From Sipunculus nudus (Eukaryota > Annelida > Sipuncula > Golfingiida > Sipunculidae): a DNA stretch of 64,000 nt. Position numbers and translations under genes: made by a program. Below are positions 12,641 through 62,543 of this stretch, piece by piece. The stretch lies in NCBI GenBank assembly GCA_026874595.1, contig CM049316.1:7020339-7084338 (forward strand), in the 5' to 3' direction. The notes under the pieces are model-generated. The model searched no databases. It was not told where the DNA came from and was given only the letters and a program-made list of their open reading frames with translations. Numbering within the stretch: position 1 is the first letter of the stretch; every line of letters begins with the position of its first letter.

Positions 12641-13633
12641 CAAACCCAACCCACCAAGTGTTATGCAGTATTGTTATTGTTTTCACTGTATCTCCTTAAT
12701 TGTAATGCTGTTTCCACTCTGATATGCAAAAACTTTCCTTAAAAAAGTAATTCAAGGTGTAATCCAGAAGATGCAATGTTGTGTAATGTAACATTTTTAA
12801 AGAAATCATTTTTCTTTTAAATGATTTTACCAATCATAATGGAACCCATCAGTATGCTTAAATTATGATAAAATATGGAGCACATTATGGATAAATAAAG
12901 ACACAATTCAAAATTGTGAAATCTAAATCAAGTATTTTTTTTAGACATTTATTGTTTTGCAGATTTAAAAGATATATTTTTGTGGTAAAAAATAAATAAA
13001 CATTTGTATGCATGATGTGGTGTTATCTGACAAGATTGAGATTTATGATGATGCAATTGAGAATTATGAATCAACTTTTATATTCAGATATATATGTTAT
13101 ATTGAAAATGTATAGAAATATAAACTTAAATTAAAAAAAAATTGATGTGATAAAAAAATGAGGATTTGTTACAAACATTTGTTCATTATTTTCCTGCATC
13201 AGCAGAATTTGAGATCAGGCTTTGTTTGCCATGTTTTATGTTGTTAATTAGTTATATTTCAACTATACATTTCATCAAAAAAACATATTTTATAATTTAT
13301 ATTATACAAAAAAAAGATTTGATTGAACAAATGTGTAAACTACTGAAATGTCAACAGTTAATCGAAAAGCCAACTAATGATCATGGTAATTGTACAGATC
13401 ATTTGTTCACAAACTGCTCACATGCTTCAGTTTCAACATTAGGAAACACATGGTCAGGTCACAAAATATTATTTGCAACAATTTCTTGCTCATCAATACA
13501 AACCAATCATATAAACAAACCATGGCCTTTATTACCTCTTCCTCTTACACTTTATCTCCATTTGATATTATTTAAATTTTTACCTTCAAGGTTAACGTCA
13601 GCTGAGCATAGTGACCCATAGGTCCCTTGTTTA
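11714..13633 (-). mobile_element. Type A element, copy 3, inserted in copy 2
   Basis: Hairpin at 11718-11748, CCGT tract, a single core unit, then a different interior with a C32 run (12608-12639) and AT-rich sequence, ending CATAGGTCCCTTGTT at about 13632. The segment just before the C-run (GTAAACATAAATATTTAAT...) matches the copy at the right window edge (about 63865-63985), so this is a structural subfamily. A 151-codon open frame at 13166-13621 lies in it and shows no recognisable domain. Confidence 0.65.
12608..12639. repeat. C32 homopolymer
   Basis: Thirty-two consecutive C. Its length is probably uncertain in any assembly. Confidence 0.9.
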
Positions 13634-14557
13634 GTTATTTTTTAATATAAATAAAAGCCATAACACCAGATACTTATGATCATTATTTAAATGTGTGAAT
13701 TTGGTATATTCTGGATTCTCAACATCATTGTTTGGTGAAAACTGAATAAATTCCAGACATGGTGCAAATACTTTGTAATTGTATTTAAATACGAATATGA
13801 TTTTGTACTCCATTATAAAATTTCTTGCATAAAGAATGGGAATTCAGGTAAAAATGAAAATATATGAATACTCGTGCAAATACTTTCAAAATGTATTCAT
13901 GAATGCATTCATGAATATATTCTTTAATATTATTTTAATAATCAGATAAGTTATATTTCAATTATATATTTATATTTATTACCACACAAAACCAGCATGT
14001 GCCTCATTTCTAAATAATATTTTTTTATCATATATAACAGCTGAGCGTCGTGACCCATAGGTCCCTTGTTATATTTTAATTCCCAGGAAATTTATGAACC
14101 AAGTTTAGGTTAACTGTCAGATTTCTTCAGGGGTCAAAGGTCATTCAGTCTCAGACTGTTTAGCCAACTGTATGATTTTGCTTGGCTATATAGAAAAAAA
14201 AAAGTATCCTTAAGTGACAGGCACCTTCACCAAGGCAGACAAGTCTGGCTTATATATGGAACACATTTGCGTGGCCCGTTGTTTTCTGTTATTGATTCAC
14301 GTTAACACCAAATGGCTACACTGTCACCATTACTCGGGCATACACTGTGTCTCAATACTGTTTATATTAAAACCCATGCCACAAGCAAGCTTACCTCGCG
14401 TAACACCGGCTAGATTAATCTCTTATTAGAAACGGGTATTACCCATAGTTCACCTCTTCAACCTTGCTTATATAGAGGAAGAAAGTGACCTCAAAAAGGC
14501 AGCGATATTATGATCAGGTAAAATGATGAAGATTTTAACCGCTGATATTCAGCAGAA

Positions 14558-14608
14558 ATAAGAAATATTCTCTGGCTTAAGTGTCTTTGTTGTTTGGGTT
14601 TATGAATG
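14558..14608 (+). repeat. 51-bp direct repeat, left copy
   Basis: Identical over 51 bp (includes TCTGGCTTAAGTGTCTTTG) to 16372-16422. Confidence 0.9.
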
Positions 14609-15847
14609 TATAACATTCTCTTTTACATTTCATCTTATAGACTTTAAGATGCCATGTGACATATGTTTACTGGTAGATCATGTTATTATTATTTATTATG
14701 ATCAAAACATTTAATGTACAAAATGTACAAAAATGTACAATGTACAAAAAGTGAATTATATAAAATATCTAGGTAATTGTTACAATAGAATTGCAATGAG
14801 TATTACACAGCAAAGTCTGTAAAGTAATCCCATTAATTTAAAATGAATTATATTAAACATGAAATAGGTGACAAAATATATTGCATTTTATAATGATATT
14901 AAAACATTTCCCAACTTCTTCACCAGTCCAGCTGGGTTTATCTTCAGGTAGTGTTTCGGTTTATCAGTTTTAGAGGATTTTTGTCTTTACTTGGTGGTAA
15001 AGTTACCTCATCTTTTTTTCTCTTTTCTTCCTTAAAGTCAAGAGGACTTGTACCGTGTCACTTCTCTTACTGGGGGTCATGTAAGTTACTCTGAGTGCTG
15101 TACATATTAAACTGTATGGAGTTGTGTGCATGATATACTTGCAGATTGTTTTTAGCGACTGTTGCTTTATGGTAGGTATTTTTAGGTTTAGTTGACTTTG
15201 AGTATTTTGCGGCACTACTTGACTCCTGGTTATTATGGTTTATATTATAAATAGTGACTGCCATTTCACTTTCTCTATTTTGTTTTGTTTTGTTTATGTT
15301 TTATCAAGAATGTGTTGCAATGTAGATTTTAGTCGAAAACAGCATGTATGACAAAAGCCTGTGAGCAGGGTATCAAATGTGTTGCACATTACATTGAATC
15401 TATCAGCATGTAAGTTCAAATAGCTAAACCAGCTGAGCTGTAGCAGTGACCCTTCATTTGTCTTTGCTTCTGGTTGAGAACAGGGCACAATTTACAACCA
15501 ATTAAAGCAGTTTTGAAGCTGAAGTTCCAGACCTTCATTTCTCAGGGATGTGAAGAGACAGTTAAATTCTGAAAGGTTGTTTTTAAACATGTACACATGA
15601 AGTCTGAAGGCAGGAAGACATAATAAAACACAATCTAGAATTTCCCTGATGGGTATCAGATTACAGTCATTATTTAAAAATATACATGATTTGCTGGGAT
15701 ATTTGAACAGAAATTAAATAAGCGAAGAACCACTGAAAGATGATACATGTGACCTTTTATGGAAAGATGTATGGGTTATTGCATGTATCTTACCATCTTT
15801 GAGGAACTGGGCATGGTCCAGAAAAATGTTATTCTGCTCTAAACTTT

Positions 15848-16049
15848 GCTGATACACATCCCCATGCCACCAAACCTTTGTCACAGATAGATTCTCGCAT
15901 GGACCCTTATCAAACCCTGTGTCCTTATGGGGCCATGTTAGGTTTATTTCTCCCAGTTTCTCAAAACTGCTCTTGGGGGCTGTCATTTTGGGTACTCACT
16001 AAAACCTGGATGTCATAGGTTGCATGTTGAAACCATGGGATACTGCAAG
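15848..16049 (+). repeat. Repeat family F, copy 1
   Basis: Shares GCTGATACA, GCCACCAAAC, AGATTCTCGC, CACTAAAACC and GATGTCA blocks in the same order with 37111-37292 in ATP2C1 intron 10. Diverged, non-coding. Confidence 0.6.
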
Positions 16050-16371
16050 TGTATTTAATTTGATTGTGAGAAAGGAGGACCTATCAGATGGAGATGTGGA
16101 CAAATTGTGTGTAAAATATACATACTTTCAGCTCATAATCTCATCCTCAAATGATGCTTGCAGTTTCTACTTTTTTTATGGCTGGCAGTGTAACAACATG
16201 TGAAAGAATAGCACAGACATTATATTAGTTTGAATTAGAAAAAAAAATGTTGCCTGTGATTGAACACCAAGGTTGGACCGCAAATATTTTAATTTAGGTC
16301 ATTTGTCATTGATGGTCTATTTGTCTTAAATAAATGCTTCTTTTTCATTATTGTTTATAAGAAATATCATT

Positions 16372-16422
16372 ATAAGAAATATTCTCTGGCTTAAGTGTCT
16401 TTGTTGTTTGGGTTTATGAATG
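16372..16422 (+). repeat. 51-bp direct repeat, right copy
   Basis: Perfect copy of 14558-14608, 1814 bp downstream. The 1763 bp between them contains no recognised transposon gene. Confidence 0.9.
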
Positions 16423-17038
16423 AAGAAAAACAACACTAAATTCACTACAGTCTGTTTCACAGGTTGCAACCCAATCATCAGGTGAATGTTGTTAGAATGA
16501 AGCTAACGGAGTGGTTTGAAAAGCCGAGACTTTACGAGATTACGAGATTATGCTTTGTGGGTATTGGGGGGAACATTTAATGACTGACACTGATCCTATT
16601 GTCCTCGGGGGCACAATAGGATCGGGCGGGGTACACGTGCGATACTAGAACATAACAGGGCACAGAGGTTTATTGTGGTTTTAATATTTATAATTAATAC
16701 AAAGATATTTGACCAGGAAGCCCATTAGCAAGTAAGCTGATATTTAATAGGTTCCTGGGCACAGTAACATTTCAGTAGTATACACATATGATATAAATAT
16801 ACAATACACATATACTATAAAAATATACAATTCAGAAGGCAAATATACAATATAAAAAGGAGTATAAAAGGCTAATGTACTATACACATACCAAGTGGTG
16901 CAGGTCTCCCAGCTGAAGGTCGTAAAGCCCCTTAGACCAGGATAAAGTAGAACTTTCCTGTCATCCAATGGACTCCACGAGCCAGCAGTGAGAGAGCAAC
17001 CACCTAACAGATGAGTCTGCCCAGTGGATCCTCATGGT

Positions 17039-17059
17039 GGGGGGGGGGGGGGGGGGGGG
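17039..17059. repeat. G21 homopolymer
   Basis: Twenty-one consecutive G. Confidence 0.9.
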
Positions 17060-17260
17060 AAGATGAGTGGGCACGTAGAAATTAGTATGAATGCTAGATT
17101 TTAAAACATTTCAGAGTAAATTTGTTTTGGTGGCGGCACTTAGGGAGAATTTCAGCTCTTGAGATCAACAATGATCCTGTTCAGCGTTTGTCTGAAAAGC
17201 TACTTATAGCAACAGCCCCCCCCCCCTTAGTGAATTTACAGTGTTGTTTTTCTTAAGAGT

Positions 17261-17279
17261 TATATATATATATATATAT
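17261..17279. repeat. (TA)n microsatellite
   Basis: 19 bases of alternating TA directly before the minisatellite at 17290. Confidence 0.85.
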
Positions 17280-17289
17280 CCTTTGGTAC

Positions 17290-17516
17290 AGTCACATAAG
17301 TCCCTGATTTTAGTCGCATAAATCCTTGAATTTTAGCGACACAGTTCTCCAATTTAATCAAATAATTCTTTGATTTTAGCCACACAGCTCTCTAATTTTA
17401 GTCACATAAACTCTGATTTTAGCCACACAGCTCTCTAATTTTAGCCAATAAACGCTGATTTTAGCCAGACAGGTCTCTAATTTTAGTCACATGAATCCTT
17501 AATTTTAGCAAGACAG
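17290..17516. repeat. Degenerate minisatellite, about 22-24-bp unit
   Basis: Ten or so variants of CACACAGCTCTCTAATTTTAG / CACATAAATCCTTGATTTTAG in tandem. Non-coding. Confidence 0.75.
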
Positions 17517-18654
17517 ATGAAGGAGATGACCAGGTGAGTAGTCAGGTCAGGTTGGTATTAGTCTAGAGGTGTTGGCATAAGTAAGCAATTAGTCATCTTT
17601 GTCTTTGTTATTCATGATCATATACTCACTTAAAAATTTCTAATTTATGAAAATTTTATATTTTAACCAAGTTGATCAGACACTAGGTAACAGTGAACAA
17701 AGATTTACTAGTTGATATTTACTAAACTAAACTTACGTGAAAACCTCTGGCTATGAATATTGATTAACTATTTTTACATTTTGATTATACATATCTTCAT
17801 GATCAGTAATTGGCCTTGTTGGTGGATTGGTGTTCAAGTGGTCCTATTTAAAGGTCAGGGTGTGTACGGTAGTGAGGGTACTTGTCTTCATAAATATCTG
17901 CGAAAATGTCACAGCTATGGACTTTTAAATGTTAAGAGCAAAGCAGTGAATACTATAGGACTGACCTTGGTTTTGTATTCTGATACTTACTTGGCCTAAC
18001 CTGAAATGTTAAGATTAAAGTTGCATGACTGATTCCCATATTACACTAGAGTGAATGCATGTTTATCCCTAACAAGTGGTATGTGGTTACTCTACCTTTG
18101 TCGACCTTTACAGGTTTTATACTTTTTGCTAAGGTACCCAATATCTCTTTTTTTCCTGTGTCTCATAAGAAATAGTCATGGCAGATTTGTTAAATCCAAA
18201 AGATTTAATTGGGTAATTTTCTCATCAGATATGTCCTATATCAAGTTATGTTACTATCCCTTTAACATTCAGTCACTTTTGAAATGAAGTTTTGCGTTAA
18301 TTACCATTATTAATTGGGGGTTACCAATGTTAATTGATGAGCTGCTATTATTTCACAGATATTTTAGCCTTCTATTTTTCTGGAAGTCATTGGTTGGAAA
18401 AGTATTGAATATAAGAACCATAAATATAAGAATGATTATTTCAAAACTAACATAATGTTTAAAAGATATTGCAGAATTTTCAACCTATGTAGCAAGAAAA
18501 TGGGATAACCAGTGTATGCTCAGCCAATCTTTATTACTGTGGTTCTCACCAGTTTTCTCTTGTTTCACAAGGAATGCTCTAATTTTGGAGTAAAAAATGG
18601 AGGAAATGTGGATGAAATGATCATAAACAACTTGCCTCAGCTGTTGATATCTGG

Positions 18655-18783
18655 ATGACAATAAAACAATCAATACCATGTTTTGTATTTGTTATTTGTT
18701 GTGTATTTGCAGCCATTTTTCCTGTTCTGTGCTCAAGAAAGATTGCTGTAATTTATGAAAAGATTTCTTGTTGTAATTTGCAG
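18655..18783 (+). other. Open extension upstream of ATP2C1 exon 1, possible alternative N-terminus
   Basis: An ATG at 18655 is in frame with exon 1 and there is no stop between. The 43 codons include a very hydrophobic stretch (CFVFVICCVFAAIFPVLC) that looks like a membrane or signal segment. A good acceptor (TTTGCAG) at 18777-18783 argues that this is normally intron, so this is only a possible alternative first exon. Confidence 0.2.
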
Positions 18784-56845
<38,062 letters not shown>

Positions 56846-57620
56846 CAAAGATTTACCACATTATAGGACAGTAGAAATAGTAAATTATATCTTGAACCAA
56901 ATATATCTTTTCCATTGTCTTGTTCAGACAAATATATATATTTGAGCTCTTTTGTGTAAAAAGTAGGTGTTTATAATATATAACATACATGTTAGGTGTT
57001 TATATATACAGTGTGCCTGTGAGATAGTCTTGTCAGTACATGTATGATTGTATAGGAATTATTTAAGACCGTTTTCTTTTTCAAGGATAACTTAAATCAT
57101 GTAGAACTGAGCAGACAACTTTTACAGATCTTAGAATTTTTTCCCTGTCTTTTTATTTTCTGACAGCTCAGTATGGTTATTTCAATTACTAACTCAGAGG
57201 ATTTTCACATTTCAAGGAACAATGGCAACCAGTGTACCATATTACATTATAAATTTGTAAATTGGGTCCTAATTTGATTTCTTTCTCTGAATCCTTAACA
57301 GACTGAAGGTTTAACCCTTTACTGTTTACAAGCCACTAAAGAGCACTCAAAATGGGCAACTAGAATGCCATGACATGTATAGATTCTTTCAGGACAAAAA
57401 TAGTGCATATTATTTCTAAGTTTCAATGATTTTCAATAATCTTCAGCAAACCTTCTTAGTGGGAACTGTTGAAAATTTGATAAAGATACAAAAAAAGCTT
57501 GAAAAGATATGGCTGTTAGTGTAAATATAAATAGTGTCAGAATTTGTCGGAAATCTAAAATAAATGTAAACAGTAAAGGGTTAAAGATATCTTGTTGCGT
57601 TACTTGCCGAAGGTTTAAAG
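56846..57620 (+). other. ATP2C1: Probable ATP2C1 3' untranslated region
   Basis: AT-rich sequence after the stop with no supported coding frame. A canonical AATAAA lies at 57559-57564, about 715 nt downstream of the stop, just before the 222-bp tandem repeat. Other AATAAA hexamers occur further on (for example near 60480), so the true cleavage site is uncertain. Confidence 0.5.
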
Positions 57621-58285
57621 TTATCTTGTTGCACATATTCACTTTACAAATGCAAGATTTGCATTAGGTTTAGATTATAAATATAACAATACTAAAACAC
57701 CAGTTGACTTCCCTACAAGCATTCACAATAGTTGTATAATAATTTATAAGATTCACACAAAATCCTGGTGTATTTTCAGCATTGGATCAGATACTTGTAA
57801 AAGTAATTACCTCTCTCATACAGCAAACACAAAATGTTTTGTGTTATCTTGTTGCACATATTCACTTTACAAATGCAAGATTTGCATTAGGTTTAGATTA
57901 TAAATATAACAATACTAAAACACCAGTTGACTTCCCTACAAGCATTCACAATAGTTGTATAATAATTTATAAGATTCACACAAAATCCTGGTGTATTTTC
58001 AGCATTGGATCAGATACTTGTTAAAGTAATACCTCTCTCATACAGCAAACACAAAATGTTTTGTGTTATCTTGTTGCACATATTCACTTTACAAATGCAA
58101 GATTTGCATTAGGTTTAGATTATAAATATAACAATACTAAAACACCAGTTGACTTCCCTACAAGCATTCACAATAGTTGTATAATAATTTGTAAGATTCA
58201 CACAAAATCCTGGTGTATTTTCAGCATTGGATCAGATACTTGTAAAAGTAATACCTCTCTCATACAGCAAACACAAAATGTTTTG
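57621..58285. repeat. 222-bp tandem triplication
   Basis: Three head-to-tail units starting at 57621, 57844 and 58066 (lengths 223, 222 and about 220) that differ at only a few positions (an indel near TTACCTCTC, a T/G in ATTTATAAG/ATTTGTAAG). In one frame the third unit runs into a 154-codon open frame (58061-58525) with no recognisable domain. The high identity shows a very recent expansion. Confidence 0.92.
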
Positions 58286-60665
58286 GATCTATGTTCACAT
58301 CCAAGTAAAAATTGTTGCCCATCCAGGTTAACCAAAACATTTTCTGACCTCATCAGGAGGTGGTTTCAGAATGGGTCCCATATGTGCTTGGTCAACACTT
58401 TTTGTACATTTCACCAAACAAACACAACAACATATATTGACATAATTAAAAGCACCATAGCCAATGTGAAAATGAGAAAGTTGTGTGTCGGGATGTTTAC
58501 ACAACATATAAACTGTACATGTTAGAGGGGCTGACTGTCAGATGCAGGCTTGGGTCAAGTAAATGTGCTCGTTCTTGGCACTCGGTTTGCAAGTACAAAA
58601 TTATAAGAACTTGCAGTGTACTTTAACTTGGCATGGAAACCAAAGTACAGTACATGTTCTGTACTTGTACTTACCATCCATGAACTAAAAAAAAAATTCA
58701 AGTGCAATTTAAGTGCTCATCAATTGCTTTTATACCTCAAAATTAAAAGTAAACCACACGTCTACTACCATAAACACAGAACGCCCAGAATCCAGGAGGG
58801 TGTCAGTGGCTTTGCATTTTGAATGATAATAAATTAAGATGTCCTCACACGATTGAATACTTGTAATATCAAACTTGCATCCTATAGACAAACTGGTTTC
58901 TTATCTAACTTATTTGATGAAAATAGATTGAGAGAACCTGCACCCATGTGGAGACCCCCCCCCCCCCCCCCCAAAGAGGTACTTGTCAAATTCTGAAGTT
59001 CTTTTATTCAAGTGCATGCCCCTTTTTCTTGACCCAAGCCTGGTCAGAAGTCCCTCGCATATTGTATGTTAAATCCAGAATCCAAAGAACATTTCAAACA
59101 GCCCAGATATTTCTGCATTGTAGAGTATCAATTCCTGGTTTACATATACAATGTCAGATCCAGAATTTTGGAGGGAGCCTAACAGGTCTACATCTCTTTG
59201 AAGGGTGGGGTTGGGGTGGGGTGGGGGGGGGGGGGTTAGCCTTGAAAATTTAGAAAAAAAAAACACCCTTAAAGGTAAATGTTTGGTGTAAGAAGGGGCT
59301 TATACCCCCCACCCCCACCCCCTGATCTACCCCTGTAAAAGCTGTGACAGAGGTGCACATTAAATGACCATGCTCATAGTATTCTTATGGGTCTAACAAA
59401 AGTCGGGGGATTATTAATTATCAACTCCCTTCTTCTATAAAATTATTAAAGCAACTCATTTTAAGTGTCTACTGATGTTGTAGGTAAGCTGACAGGTAGA
59501 TCCTCTTACCTGTTCAGGTTGTGTTAATGCTCAGGTGATTTTACTTTTTCTTTTTTTTTTTCTCTTTCCATGTTTCAGTTTAAAGTTGAAAAATTTAAAC
59601 TGATTAAAGCAAAAGTACAAATTTCTGACTTTACAACTATTAGGTGTTTTATAATCTTTATTATGCACTTCATGTTTCTATTTTTAATGTTTTTATTTAA
59701 AAAAACATAGCACATTATATTTGTGATTAATCACCATTACACAGGATTTGATCTGTGAGTTAAATTCAAGAATTACACCAGGTTGAGGGTAGGTTTGCCT
59801 AATATCAGTGTATTACTGAAATGAAATATTTGATATTTACTACAAAACTACAGTATTAACCCTAATAAATACCAAGATGAATGAAATATATCGAAAGGCA
59901 TTAAACCTGTGTGTGTCCAAACTGCACCAATTCAATGGAAGCTTTGGGGGGGATGGGGGGTTAGGGTTAGGGTTTCTTTGGCATTGGAAAGGAACCCTTG
60001 TCAACTTCCTCCATTACTATATTAGGTAAATGCAGTATTAATATGGGTGATCAGTCTTGCTCTTTAAAAAATACAGGGAGGATGTTTCACTGCACGTCTA
60101 GTATTATATAAATAGTCCTGTATCTGTCTTGATAATTTTTGTTAAATTAAAACCACAGGTATTCAGTGTGATACAGGCGTCATCTTGATGCTGTATAAAT
60201 AAACACTGATGTTGATCTGTGAAGGTCAGGGTATTGGTAGTTTGTCATTTCAGGAATAAAACATTCTCTGATATGCATAATGTAGTCATAACAAACTTTC
60301 AACTGCAGTATCTTTTTAATTCCATGCAGTAGGTATTATAATTTGGTGGAAAAATGAAAGCATTAACCAAAATAAAGTTTATTTTAGCAAATTGTGATCT
60401 TATGGGGTTTAGAGGCCATTTGGCCCCCACCCACATGATTTTCTTCCTATGTCTGTGAAATGTATGTGGATAATTTTTAAGAAAAATAAAGTACTTGTGA
60501 ATGTGTAAGCTCAGAGAAATGTGTTGTAGGATCAGTAATTTGTGTTGATGTTATGTGTGCAGAACTGGTCATAGAGGAATTTGCAGGTAGGATCAAACAC
60601 TTGGGTAAATGATTAATTAGTTTGTGACCACAGGAAATCGGAAACCTATTTAATCTCCTTAATTG
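58286..60665. other. Non-coding region with homopolymers
   Basis: C-run at about 58955-58972, G-runs near 59210-59236 and 59946-59960, T-run near 59550. No supported gene. Confidence 0.5.
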
Positions 60666-61235
60666 TATCCCCAGACAAAGTCGGGGGATACTATGTTTTC
60701 ATACCGGTCCCGCCGCCGCCGCCACATATAAATCTTGTTGGCGCGATAACCCAAAAAATTTTTCACGGAACTTTACCAAACTTGGTATATGTATAGATAT
60801 GGGTAAGAGGACAACGCCTATTTAAAATGAGGTCATGACCTTTACTAGGAGTGTGTCCTTGACCGTGAATAGGTCCAATTTGGGGGAAAATCACCAAATT
60901 CTTTAATATCTCAAGAAATGGATTTATCCCAAAATCAAGTTGATGGAAGATCATGGATAGGGTTGTCATGTTCCAGAAACTGGTGGCGCCACCTATTATT
61001 CTTTACTTGTTTTTGTGCTGTTTAATACCCCAAAACTGCCACCTTACAGTACTGTGAGCATTATAAGTCAAAAACTAATGGACAGATTTCTTTTATATTA
61101 TGCATATACATAGGTATGGGTTATGGGATGATGTTTATTTAAATTGGGGTCATGACCTTTCCTATGATAGTGGCCTTGACCTTGAATATTGCCATATATG
61201 GTGAAAATCACACACCTCTTATGATATCTCTAGTG
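60666..61235 (+). repeat. Repeat family C, copy 2
   Basis: Starts at TATCCCCAGACAAAGTCGGG, has a GCCGCCGCCGCC tract, then aligns to 6985-7600 (GTATAGATATGGGTAAGAGG and onward). Confidence 0.7.
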
Positions 61236-62475
61236 TTGATAGCCATATGGATTTTAAACATGACTTATGTATGGCCCACCACTAAAGTAAGAACCCTATA
61301 GGTTCTAGGGTCAAAAGTCAAGGTCACTGGACTGGCATTTTAAAAGATACTGTGGATGCATTTTAAGCCAAACTTTCATCCCAGGTCTTCCATCTTGAAT
61401 ATATAGCTCACTTGCCAATAGTGGATGATCCATATAAATTTTGGGGTCACAAGGTCAAAGGTCAAGGCCACAGGAGCTATCTGTCCAAAAATTAGTTTCT
61501 GGATGATAATTCCTGCTTTTATTGATGTATTGATTTCAAATTTGACTTATATATGTCCCATTGAAAAAGCAAGACTCAAATTGATTTTGGGTCATGAGGT
61601 CAAAGGTCAAGGCTACAGGATTCATCTTTAAAAAGATTGTGGATGCATTTTCAGCCAAACATTTCATCTTAGGTCTTTCATCTTGCAAATGTAGTTCACC
61701 TGCCAAGAGAGGAAGACCCCTATCAGTTTTGAGGTCACAAGGTCAAAGGTGAAGGTCACAGGAGCCATCTGTCCAAAAATTAGTTTCTGGATGATAATTC
61801 CTTCTTTTATTGATGTATGGATTTCAAACTTGACTTGTATTTGACCCATTGGAAAAGCAAGACCCGAATTGATTTCTGGGTTATGAGGTCAAAGGTCAAG
61901 GTCACAGGAAACCTCTTTAAAAAGATTTTGGATGCATTTTCAGCCAAACAATTCATCTCAGATCTTTCATCTTGCACATATACTTCACCTGCCAAGAGTG
62001 GAAGACCCCTATCAATTTTGAGGTCACAAGGTCAAAGGTGAAGGTCACAGGAGCTATCTGTCCAAAAATTAGTTTCTGGATGATAATTCCTGCTTTTATT
62101 GATGTATTGATTTCAAATTTGACTTATATATGTCCCATTGAAAAAGCAAGACCCGAATTGATTTCTGGGTTATGAGGTCAAAGGTCAAGGTCACAGGACA
62201 CATCTTTAAAAAGATGTGGATGCATTTTCAGCCAAACATTTCATCTCAGATCTTTCATCTTGCACATATAGTTCACCTGCCAAGAGTGGAAGAACACTAT
62301 CAATTTTGAGGTCACAAGGTCAAAGGTGAAGGTCACAGGAGCCATCTGTCCAAAAAAATTAGTTTCTGGATGATAATTCCTGCTTTATTGATGTATATAT
62401 TTCAAACTTGACTTGCATATGTCCCATTAGAAAAAACAAGACCCAAATTGATTTTGGGGTCATGAGTTCAAAGGT
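61236..62475 (+). repeat. About 289-bp tandem repeat rich in AGGTCA half-sites
   Basis: The CTGTCCAAAAATTAGTTTCT block recurs at about 61481, 61769, 62058 and 62346. Each unit carries two clusters of the type GAGGTCAAAGGTCAAGGTCA, i.e. direct AGGTCA repeats spaced by one or two bases. Short frames crossing it are by-products. Confidence 0.88.
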
Positions 62476-62543
62476 GTGTGTGTGTGTGGGGGGGGCTGTT
62501 GTTAGATCCCCCTGAGTGCAAAACCATCCATCACAAACACTTC

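Larger units (their letters stand above)
9781..14071 (-). mobile_element. Type A element, copy 2, interrupted by copy 3
   Basis: The left part 9781-11713 aligns to copy 1 up to 'AGTCCAAAATGAAT'. The right part resumes at about 13634 with TAGTTATTTTTTAATATAAA and ends CATAGGTCCCTTGTT at about 14069. The gap of about 1.92 kb is another, diverged type A element. It has a hairpin at 9785-9815 and a CCGT tract at 9830-9881. No coding. Confidence 0.65.
14072..18783. other. Region upstream of the first placed ATP2C1 exon
   Basis: No coding exon could be supported. It holds a pair of 51-bp direct repeats (14558-14608, 16372-16422), a family F repeat (15848-16049), a G21 run, a (TA)n tract and a minisatellite (17290-17516). 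The missing first exon or promoter of ATP2C1 might be here or beyond the window; I could not identify it. Confidence 0.4.

Noticed and set aside
13166-13621. 151-codon plus-strand frame inside type A copy 3
   Set aside because: No conserved motif, AT-rich composition, and it reads through the shared end of the repeat.
14558-16422. LTR retrotransposon with 51-bp LTRs
   Set aside because: LTRs are far longer, and the interior lacks gag/pol, a primer-binding site and a polypurine tract.
58061-58525. 154-codon plus-strand frame
   Set aside because: Its first part is the 222-bp tandem unit and the rest has no recognisable domain. I could not tie it to any transposon protein.
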